Assembly (NCBI RefSeq): GCF_964204645.1
Contig: NC_134036.1
Coordinates: forward strand, 496,001-560,000
Origin: Tubulanus polymorphus
Lineage: Eukaryota; Nemertea; Palaeonemertea; Tubulaniformes; Tubulanidae
Length of the DNA stretch: 64,000 bases
Direction: 5' to 3'
How positions within the stretch are numbered: the stretch's first letter is position 1; the number at the start of each line of letters is the position of its first letter. A program made the translations under genes and the position numbers. Positions 1 to 11,700 of this stretch are shown piece by piece. Below the pieces are notes generated by a model. The model was not told where the DNA came from, did not search any database, and saw nothing but the letters and a program-made list of their open reading frames with translations.

Positions 1-2709
1 TCTTCTCCGATCAGAACGTCGACGCCAGGGATCCGGTCCAATTGAATTTACTCTACGTTCAGGTAACTATTCACATAACGCTTTAAAATCTAGAATCTGA
101 CTTACTGTCATTTGGATATGACTTTGACTATAGTTGGACAAGTTTTGTCCTTAAGAGATCTGACTTGAGCTGAGTCTACTGTATCATCCAACTCAGATAT
201 CGCTCTCAAGTCAAAAGATCAGACTTGAGCTGAGTCTACTGTACCATCCAACTCAGATATCGCTCTCAAGTCAAAAGATCCGACTTGAGCGGAGTCTACT
301 GTACCATCCAACTCAGATATCGCTCTCAAGTCAAAAGATCCGACTTGAGCGGAGTCTACTGTACCATCCAACTCAGATATCGCTCTCAAGTCAAAAGATC
401 AGACTTGAGCGGAGTCTACTGTACCATCCAACTCAGATATCACTCTCAAGTCAAAAGATCTGACTTGAACAGAGTCTCCTGTACCATCCAACTCAGATAT
501 CACTCTCAAGTCAAAAGATCAGACTTGAGCGGAGTCTACTGTACCATCCAACTCAGATATCACTCTCAAGTCAAAAGATCTGACTTGAACAGAGTCTACT
601 GTACCATCCAACTCAGATATCACTCTCAAGTCAAAAGATCAGACTTGAGCGGAGTCTACTGTACCATCCAACTCAGATATCACTCTCAAGTCAAAAGATC
701 TGACTTGAACAGAGTCTACTGTACCATCCAACTCAGATATCACTGTCAAGTCAAAAGATCAGACTTGAGCTGAGTCTACTGTATCATCCAACTCGGATAT
801 CACTCTTAAGTCAAAAGATCTGACTTGAGCGGAGTCTACTTATCATCCAACTCAGATATCACTCTCAAGTCAAAAGATCAGACTTGAGCGGAGTCTACTG
901 CACCATCCAACTCAGATATCACTCTCAAGTCAAAAGATCAGACTTGAGCGGAGTCTACTGTATCATCCAACTCAGATATCACTTTCAAGTCAAAAGATCT
1001 GACTTGAGCAGAGTCTACTGTATCATCCAACTCAGATATCACTCTCAAGTCAAAAGATCAGACTTGAGCTGAGTCTACTGTATCATCCAACTCGGATATC
1101 ACTCTTAAGTCAAAAGATCTGACTTGAGCGGAGTCTACTTATCATCCAACTCAGATATCACTCTCAAGTCAAAAGATCAGACTTGAGCGGAGTCTACTGC
1201 ACCATCCAACTCAGATATCACTCTCAAGTCAAAAGATCTGACTTAAGCGGAGTCTACTGTACCATCCAACTCAGATATCACTCTCAAGTCAAAAGATCTG
1301 ACTTGAGCGGAGTCTACTGTACCATCCAACTCAGATATCACTCTCAAGTCAAAAGATCTGACTTGAGCGGAGTCTACTGTACCATCCAACTCAGATATCA
1401 CTCTCAAGTCAAAAGATCTGACTTGAGTGGAGTCTACTGTATCATCCAACTCAGATATCACTGTCAAGTCAAAAGATCCGACTTGAGCGGAGTTTACTGT
1501 AACATAATGGATCTGTTTTCTTGTTACAGTCTCGAGACGCCATATTGAATGGAACTCATCCAGTCACTCAAGACGAAGCCGTTAAATTCGCCGGTATTCA
1601 ATGTCAAGTTCAATTCGGGGACCACGTAGAACACAAGCACAAACCTGGATTCCTTGAGTAAGAAGCTTCATTAGAATTTACGAATGAATGTCCATACGTC
1701 GGGAAGATTTTAATTTTTGTGGTTTATTTATTTCCGCGCAGTTTGAAAGAATTTCTGCCGAAAGAATACGTGAAAATAAAAGGCGTCGAAAAAAAGATCT
1801 ACGCGGAACACAAACGATACTGTACGCTGACCGACAATGAGGCTAAAGCTAAATTCACGCAGTTTTGTCGCTCGTTGAAAACATACGGAATCACGTTCTT
1901 TCTCGTGAAGGTAAGAGATGTATCAATTTGAGATATCAATTTGAGATATCAATTTGAGTTATCAATGATTTGAGATATCAATGATTCATGTAATTGATGA
2001 TTTTTCCCTTTTCATTTGTAACAACAGGAAAAAATGAAAGGTAAAAATAAACTGGTTCCTCGATTGTTGGGTATCACTAAGGACAGCGTCGTTAGGGTCG
2101 ACGAGAAAACGAAAGAGATTTTAAAAGTTTGGCCGCTGACGACCGTGCGTCGCTGGGCCGCGTCGCCGAACAGTTTCACGCTGGATTTCGGAGATTACGC
2201 AGATTCCTATTACTCGGTACAAACTACGGAAGGCGAACCGATATCTCAACTTATAGCTGGATATATCGATATCATTCTCAAAAAGGTATTTCACCTTTCA
2301 TGTTTGAGATTTCAGAAAATATTTTTCATTTCGCGAAATAGAATTTGTGAAATAATTGTTTTTTCGTTTAGAAAAAAGCTAAGAATTATTTTGGAATTGA
2401 GGGAGATGAGGAGTCCACGATGTTGGAGGACAGCGTCTCGCCGGCAAAGTACGTACTCAATAAAAACCGCTTTAATTGACGTTGAATTTATAGTTACTGA
2501 TCATATCGTTTGATTTATTCGTTACTAGGGCGACGATTATTCAGCACCAGTCGTCTAAGATCGGGCAAGCGACGTCCGGATCGGTGGCGATACCGGCGGT
2601 GCTCCGCGCCGGGGAACCCGGGGGCGGCGGATACAGTACCGGTACGATGCAACAAGCGCAGTTCGTAACTACTAGTAACCAAGCACACAGCGTGCACGCT
2701 GCTCCCTCG
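1..2709 (+). CDS. TLN: Talin exons for FERM F2-F3 and head-rod linker
   Basis: Exons are 1-62, 1530-1657, 1742-1910, 2028-2285, 2372-2448 and 2529-2709. The first ends FRAME-complete in LLYVQ; the second and third give the rest of F2 (AGIQCQVQFGDH, FLPKEYVKIKG); the fourth is F3, the PTB-like integrin-binding lobe, with EKMKGKNKLVPRLLGI, the conserved RRWAASP containing the Trp that packs on the integrin NPxY, and the tail IAGYIDIILKK. The fifth carries the conserved acidic stretch EGDEESTMLEDSVSP. The sixth is a Gly/Gln-rich linker of low conservation that corresponds to the flexible head-rod connection. Intron 1 holds the large 60-bp minisatellite. Confidence 0.95.
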
Positions 2710-5700
2710 GTGAGTGACAACTTAAACCTCATTCATCGTTGTCTTATTATTTATGGTGAAGTTTTTTTCGAAGAAAAAAAATTTTTTCTATTGTTACTGT
2801 TTATTTAAACTCATGTCGTCATGGTAATATATTTATACATATATATTGTTATTCTGTTGTTTCCGATTCAAAACAGATTTTACGAGTAAGTTTCCCCTGA
2901 AAATTTCACACTGCGATTGAAAATGTTTTCGTCATATACCGTGGTGTTGAGGGGTTCTCTCCCCTACCCCCAGCGCATCCGGTTTATATGACTCTCAATA
3001 GTTCGGTGGTGGTTCAGTCAATTTCTTGTTTCTGTTTCTGGTGTGATTTTCTCTGTTTCATGAATTTCACTTTTTTTGTCGAATTTTATGTTGAAACATT
3101 TTACAGAGAAAATCATGTTCGCAAAAAGTTCGCAAAATGTTAATTGCTAATTCTTTGTTCTCGTTTCTGCCTCGGATCCTGATTCCTGGATTCTCGGATT
3201 CTCAGTCGCTTTGTGGTCTATCAATCTTCATTTCCAGCTGAATTCCCGCGAAAATTATAATCAACGAAATCCCCTAAAAAAATTAATTCTAATAAATATT
3301 ACTTTCTAATTATGATAATTTCACCACCATTGTTTATAAATTCATTAATTCTTTCCGACCCTTTTCTGTTCTGCCCTGAAATATCGTAAAACTGGTAATT
3401 CCTGGAAAAAAAAGTGAAATAATGTACTATTTTTTTAATTGTGGAGGGTTAAGATGTTATTTTAGAACGCAATATTTGGTTTATGATGGGGGTAGCTTTA
3501 GTAGATTGCTTTGAATGTATTAAGGTCATTGTCACTCATTGTCAGTTTAGTCAGTTAGAAATTCAAATAGTTGAAAATTTGAAAATTCAGATTGATAAGT
3601 TTGTCGCTTGCAATTTTTTTCCAGGGTCAAAGTTCTCAGATTCACGGTCTCGGTAAAGCCCAGAGGGCGCTGTTAGGCACGATCGAGGATAGTATCGGAG
3701 CGATGGAAGGTGCGAGAAACGACCTTGACTCTAAAGCCGACCTTCCTCCTCTCGGTTCAGACGCTGTAAGTTATTTCACCCGATTTCTCCACGCGAGTCT
3801 CGGACTGATTATTCCGTGATAAACAATTCTCTTTGTTGTCGTTATTGTTGCTAGGCTTCTAAGAAATGGCGCGAGAACACGCTGGACGTATCCCGTCAGA
3901 AGGTCGACGCCCACCTGTCGTCTATGAATGCTGCGACTGCCCAGTTGGTGACCTTGACTGCCGGAGGTCCGGATGAGACTGACTTCACAGCAGTCGGATC
4001 AGCCGTCAAAACTATGTAAGTTTCAGCTCATTAGAATATCCAAAATTTATAATATATCAATAGTTTCATGTCACGATATAAAAATCTCAAATTCATGATA
4101 ACTTGTTTGTGATATAACTGATAAACGAAAGTGTTCTCACTGATTCTACAATCGATGATATTTCAAAGTTTATTTATCTAACAGTTTTGAGATTTCTTCA
4201 GGCTTTCGCTATTTTCAGATCAACTGACATAACAGATTACTGTTTCTTTTATACTGCATTTAGATAATTCTCAAAAACTGTTGGATAAATAAACACTGAA
4301 ATCTCATAATTGCGATATCATTCTGTGATATTTCGATATTTTGCTTTATTTAACGACGAGTTTATTATTTCTGGCAGCTCTTCGAACATGACCGAACTGT
4401 CGTCCGACGTAAGAATGCTCGCCGCGCTTCAAGAAGACGAGAAATCCGGAAATAGTTTACTGGACGCGACGCGAATCCTGTGCAGCGCGTTCTCCGACTT
4501 GTTGAAAGCGGCGCAACCCGACGGTAAAGAACCGCGACAGAATCTGTTAAACGCCGCCAGTAAAATCGGTGAGGCGAGTAACGATTTGATGAGGAACGTT
4601 CACGAGGATGAGGTCAACTATCAAGGAGAGGTCGATAAAGCGTATCAGGTATATCGGAGTCTTATTTGTTAATGTTCTGCGATATTTCACTCTTTTAGGT
4701 CATAAAATAAACCCAAAACTATGCGATTAAACTTTTTAAACCAGGGGCTACAGTTGCTGAAAAGTTGGTTAAAAGAGTTAACCAGTGGATAGTTGGCATA
4801 GTGACAATTAGAATGTCATTTTCACCATGGTATTAATCCACTGGTTATCTTTAACCAACCTTTGAGCAACTGGCTCCAGTTTTGTACAGATTTGAAGGAG
4901 AACCAAAAGCGTCTTCTGAATTTGAATGAGTGAAATATTAGCTATTTTGTAAAATTCCTCAAGTTGTTACATCAATTAAATGATTATGTGCTAGTTTTAC
5001 AATTCAGTTAAATTATGATCAGTTACTTATGACCGTCTTCTCAATGATTTCGATCATTCAGTAGAAATGCTTGTAATTTCAGGATACTTTGTTAGGTTTG
5101 GCTAAAGCTGTTGCAAACGCTACCGCCGCCCTGGTGTTGAAAGCGAAAGGCGTCGCCAGCAAATGCGAAGATCAAACTACGCAGAATAAAGTGATCAGTA
5201 ACGCCACCCAGTGCGCGTTAGCGACATCGCAACTTGTCGCGTGTACGAAAGTGGTCGCTCCGACCGTACACAGTCCCGGTTGTCAGGAGCAACTGGTAGA
5301 AGCGGCGAAGCACGTAGCTAAATCGGTAGAAGGAATCGTAAACATGGCTCAGGCCTCGTGTCAGGACGAGAAACTATTATCAGAACTAGGAGCAGCAGCG
5401 ACTGCTGTAACACGAGCGTTAAACGACCTACTTCAACATATCAAACAAGGGAATGGAAAAGTAAGATTTTTTAAACGCAATTCCACGGTTCTCAATTTGA
5501 CTTCAGGGGCCACTTGCAGAGTCGTGACTTAAGTCCAAAAGTGATCTTAAATCTTAAGACTGGTCTTAAGTTGTTAGATTGGCTATAGAACTAAGCTGGT
5601 CTTAGACCAGTCTTAAGTCTAAGCCATGACTATGCAACCGGCCCATAGGGCCAATTCAACAGTCACGGCTTAGATTCCAATTTAGTTCTATAGTCAATCT

Positions 5701-8700
5701 AACAAGACCATCCTTTAGATATTTCTGACCAAATATCGATATATCAATCCAAATATTGATATTTCCTTCAGTTGATATTTATTTTCGCTTCGTTTACTCT
5801 CAGGGATTCCAACAGGAAACGACGATCGACACTGTCGTCACGGCGACGGATAAATTGTTCAGTTCTATGGGCGATTCTCCGGAGATGGTTAAACAAGCTC
5901 GCGTTCTTGCACAGGCGACTTCTCAACTCGTGAACGCGATCAGAGTCCAAGCGGAAGATCACCCAGACGACGATATGCAAAAACGTCTGCTCGAAGCGGC
6001 AAAGATTTTAGCAGACGCGACGGCTCGCATGGTCGCCGCTGCCAAGGTCAGTGGAGGTCGAATAATTATTTAAACTGAGGAAGCACCCTGTTGGTTTAGA
6101 TGATTATCATTAAACTGTTGGTTTGAATTTGGCATTCATACCTATAACTTAATCATAAGGACAAAAATTGTTAATGTTATATTCTAGTATTTCAAATTTG
6201 ATGAATTCTTTACCGGTCAGTATTGTTGCGTTGTAGTCGTGTGCTAGTAACCCTAACGACAACGAACAGCAGACGGTTTTACGCGAGGCAGCTGAAGAAC
6301 TTCGATCAGCTACTAACACAGCTGCTGCGAACGCGCTGAAAAAACGACTGATGACCAATTTACAGTTCGCTGCGAAACAAGTGATCTCTTCGACGACTCA
6401 AATGTCGACTGCTGCGCAATCATCGGAAAGCGCGAACTCGAATCAAGCAGCCGGGCATCATCTTACGGCTCAATGTAGGGTATGTATCATATCGTCTCCT
6501 AACCACAGACGGATGGTAGCGCTATAGTTTGGACCAAATATTCCCATGTAGAAAAACCCACAAGAAGAGTAAACTCATCGATTCTAACAATCGGCCAATC
6601 ATAGAATGTATATATGAATTTTCTGTGATATTCTGTGACCATATCTCTCCAATATTCAATGTACTATTCCCCTGTTGTAGTGAATGCATTCTAATGAAAT
6701 ATGCATCTATTAATGTTTGAGGATAATTGAATTATTCTATGCTAATATTTCTAGAAACCAACTGATCCACAGTATTGTGATCAGTGTTGAAATAAGTTCA
6801 TTTTCAATGAGTCAATTCTTAACTCAAAACTTCGGAACTGAGTCTAGTTGAATAACCATCGTCAGAAATGACTCTCACCTTCCCTGCATCATCATAAACG
6901 TCTCTACTTAAGAGAATAGATTCTATTTCTGGTGTTTCCTTCGTTTAGCTCGTCACTGATCAACTGCCCGAACTGATACACGCCATTAAAGCCACTCTGA
7001 ACGATCCCGACAGTATGACATCACAATCACACCTGATCAACACGGCCGAAGAGGTTTTACAACCGGCCGGTAAAATGATCGCAGCGGCGAAGGCAGCAAT
7101 TCCAACAATAACAGACCAGGCATCGGCGATGAGTCTCGCAAACTCGTGTAATAATACAGCATCGGCTTTGGCTGAGCTGAGAACGGCAGTTAGCAAGGTA
7201 CAGTTTAATTTTACTCGGGGGCAGAATTTCAATTATTGTGATGAATATTTCACCAGTTTATCACACCCTAGTTTTAACTACGACATCTGCAATCAGTTGT
7301 ACAGTTTTAGGCTTAGACTTAAGACCCTCACTTCCATCAGTGCCTACAACACCAGGAATCAGTTGTATATAGTCTTAGGCTTAGACTTAAGACCCATCCT
7401 AGAGAACTTCAGACTAGTTTAAAGATTCAAGATCACTTTTGGATTTAAGTTAGGACTTTGTTACTGGGTTTTGGAAGCAGTTTTATGGTTGATAGTTAAA
7501 CTCATTGTAGAGTGCATTAGATTAATTCTCATTTCCAAGCTCAACTGTGCAATCAGGTTCAGATCTACCGTGTGCAATCAGGTTCAGATCTACCGTGTGC
7601 AATCAGGTTCAGATCTACTGCGTCTACTTGATCATTCCTTTTGACGCGGTTTAATTCTTCAGTTTTCTCTATTTTCAGGCTCAGGAAGCTTACGGCGCTT
7701 CGTTAGAATTGGACGCGGCTTCGAGTCAAATTCACGATTTAGAACGAGAGCTCGAGGAAATATTACAAAATATCAAGAAAAATCAACTTGTTGCGTTACC
7801 GGGCGAAACGGTAAGTTAAAAATTCAAATATTTGTTGCTCTTTTGTATTCTATGTATCGGTATTTGAATTTTCTATAATTCCCATCATCCTGAATGGCTT
7901 CGCAGAAAACCCGTTATCGCTGCTTTGCTGCTATATTTGTAAGACTCTATTTCAGGCGGAATCTTGTGCTTTGCAAGTGGGTGGAATTTCTAAAACAGTC
8001 GGGTCGTCAATGGCCCAGCTACTGACCGCCGCAACCCAGGGTAACGAGAATTACACGGGTATCGCAGCCCGCGACACGGCCCACGCTCTACGCACTCTGA
8101 CGTCTGCCGTACGCGGAGTCGCCGCTAATTCCAGCGATAAAAACCTCCAACACTCGATCGTCGTGGCAGCGCGCGAAGTGATGGGGAAATCCGTGCAACT
8201 TCTCAACGAATCGAAATCGGCCGTTAACAGTCCGAATAATCCGGAGAATAATCAGCGACTCGCGCAGGTAAACTATCAACACCAGGTGGCGCTGCATGTC
8301 TCAACTGTTGTCAATAGAATCTCTAAAACAACACCAGGGGGCGCTGCATCTCTCAACTGTTGTCAATAGAATCTCTAAAACAACACCAGGGGGCGCTGCA
8401 TCTCTCAACTGTTGTCAATAGAATCTCTAAAACAACACCAGGGGCGCTGCATCTCTCAACTGTCGTCAAGTGAATCTCTAAAAATGTTTTGTTTCTCATT
8501 ATGAACAATAGGTGGCGAAGACAGTATCGAATGCGTTGAATAACTGTGTGAATTGTTTACCGGGTCAACACGAGGTCGAGGTGGCCATTAAACAGGTGTC
8601 AACAGCGAGTCAGAAGATCACAATGGGAGAGGTATGTACTAGAGACCCGAGGCTGGTGGTGCCCATCCTTGTCTTAACCAATCCCTTAAATCATATACCC

Positions 8701-11700
8701 CAGCACTGGGTTTCATAGTTATGAAACCTAAATAATCCCTGGGAATATTTTGAAATTTGTCAGTTATAACCATGGTTTCTCATTGTTACTATGGTGGTTG
8801 TCACCCAGATTGAGGATTTACCCCTAGGGATAACTTTGATACTCAGTCTATGAAACCGGGCCCAGTTGTTTTATGGTGAAAATTTTTGTTCCTTCAAATA
8901 GGACCTGTATTCGTACACTCCAATCAGTTTTATAGGTGATATATTTTGTCACTTATTTCTCTGCTGCCTATTTTGATTTTTCTCTAATATTGCGTTGTTT
9001 TTATTCGCGCAGTATCCAAAAACTGTTAAATCGTTCACCGAGGTTCAAATGGAGTTGAATAATTCGGCGGTTAATTTGAATCAAGCCGCGTGCGAGATCG
9101 TCACTCATTCCCGCGGTACGCCGCAACAATTAGCGTCGTCGGCGACGCGATTCGGAGGTGCGTACGGTGATTTCGTTACGAGCGGTATGACAATGGCTGG
9201 CGTTACTAAGGACAACGAAGTACAAGCTCAGGTCAGTCGGCAGATTTTAAATTTAACGGTCAAAATAATTCGTTAGATGATTTTGAAAATCTGAATATCT
9301 TATTCTGATTTCGTTTATAGATCGTCACGAACTTGCGAAATACTTCGACTGTTTCTAGTAAACTGTTGTTAGCTGCTAAGGGACTCTCAGCCGACCCGAA
9401 CGCACCTAATGCTAAGAATTTACTAGCTCAGGCTGCCAGGTAATATATCGATTACATATCTTAATCCGGTTCCTCGTTTGTGGTCTGTCCTAAGCTTTAT
9501 CACATATCTTCTGGTCCGGTTTAACAGTTCCTTGGCTAGGTCTAACTCCCAGGTTGAGTCTCTCAGAGTTGAAGTTTCAGATTTTGGAACTACAGCGGAA
9601 GTTTGTCAAACTACTTTTACTGTATATCTTGATCACCCTACTCTATCCCAGGTCTATCTTATTTTCAGTTATCTTCAAGCATTATTTCCGATTATTGACA
9701 TTTTGTTATGTTTATTTCAGAGCTGTGACTGAAAGTATAAACAATCTGATAAATATCTGTACGACGTCTGCCCCGGGACAGAAGGAATGCGACAACGCTC
9801 TCAGACAAATTCAAACCATGAGAAATCTGCTGGAAAACGCAAACGAACCGGTCAGCGATAATTCTTATTTCGATTGTCTCGATGGAGTGATGGAGTGGTC
9901 CAAGGTAAGTAACAAGATGAAAGAGAGGGAGATGTAGAATTAGAGGGAGAGAGAGAGAGGAGGACAGGGAGAGAGGGGAGAGAGAGGGGAGGGAGAGGGA
10001 GAGAGTGGGAGAGAGATAGATGTAGAGGGAGAGATAGATGTAGAGGGAGAGAGAGAGAGAAGGGGACAGGGAGAGGGGAGGTAGAGGGAGAGAGAGGGAG
10101 AGGAAGAGGAGAGAGAGAGGTGACAGAAAAGTTAGAGGAAGTTGGAAGGAGTAAGGAATATATGAAGTGGCCCAAGTTAAGAATCAACAGGAGTGAAAGA
10201 GGAGAGAACAGATGAGAAAAGGGGAGACGTCAGGGACTGAGGGAGGAAGAGAGAGAAATAATGTTATTAGTTTTCACTGAATCTCAGTGATTTGAAGTTG
10301 AAACATTTATCATTGTGGTATTTATTGCAGTCTCTCGGTGAAGCTATGACTGGAATTTCAAATCACGCCAAAAAAGGAGAATTGGACCAATTTTGCGATT
10401 CGGTTAAAAAGTTTGCGTCAGCCGTCGGTGGTTTAACGGAGAACTCGGCGCAGGCGGCGTATCTCGTCGGAATATCGGACCCAGCATCGGAACCGGGTCG
10501 TGCCGGGCTCGTCGACCAATCACAGTTCGCCCGTGCGAATCAAGCCATTCAGATCGCGTGTCAGAGTTTAACAAATCCAGCCAGCTCGCAACAGGAGGTA
10601 CGTTTCATCGCTATAGTAACTAGATTTGATAGGTCAATTGCTCTAAGGCCGATATCTGAACGCCATGACACTTCATAGAGTTGAAATATTCAACTCGATT
10701 TTAAATCTTTGGTCAAACTTTATCGACTACCACTGTGGACATGGGTTCATGATTGAGCAAGCTTTGAGCAACTGACCTGTGAACTATTTCAAATGAAATC
10801 AGGTAGTTAACATTGAAAATACCACCACTACCCAACTTAGAACTATTTCAACTATTCTGCTGAAAATAACTAATGATAATTTCTATGAATCAGTAACAAA
10901 AATCATAAGAATGCATCATACGCTGACTAACTATATACTGCTGTTTGGATGTCTGTGGATGTTTGTTTGTGTTGGCTGTTTGAATGAATTATCGAATATT
11001 CTAAAAGTCTGCTTTGAAATCTAGATTCTCCGCGAATATAATTAACATATTTAATTAGTCGTCTGCTGCATGTGATAAACATAATGCGTAAAATAGAAGC
11101 AAAACACATCATCGCGTAGAGAAAAAAATGTATGATTGTATGGTTCTGATGTATCAGGCAGATTTAATGTGTTGAATGTTGAGCATGAACTGGAACCAGT
11201 AGTTCAGTTCTTGGTCTGAATTTTACATTTTCTTACAAAAATGAAGAGAGAGAACGATGAAAAAGAACTTATTTCAATTGTGGGTCGAGAACTGTAGTAC
11301 TCTGTTCACAAAACTAGTAGAACTGGGTCCAGAACTGTTGAACCGAGCCCAGAACCATGGCGCTGCACCCAGACCTGCAACTGAGCCCAGAACTGTTAAA
11401 CTGAGCCCAGAACCATGGCGCTGCACCCAGAACTGCAACTGAGCCCAGAACTGTGGAACTTAGCCCAGAACTGTTGCTCTGAGCCCAGACCTGCAACTGA
11501 GCCCAGAACTGTTAAACTGAGCCCAGAACCATGGCGCTGCACCCAGAACTGCAACTGAGCCCAGAACTGTGGAACTTAGCCCAGAACTGTTAAACTGAGC
11601 CCAGAACCATGGCGCTGCACCCAGAACTGCTACTGAGCCCAGAACTGTGGAACTAAACCCAGACCTGGGGCAGTCAGTTCATACTCTAAAGACACATAGA

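Noticed and set aside
285-1548. Open frames of 62-162 codons with a repeating SGVYCTIQLRYHSQVKRSDL peptide
   Set aside because: They come from a 60-bp satellite whose unit length is a multiple of 3; the opposite strand is open too, and the region is a talin intron.
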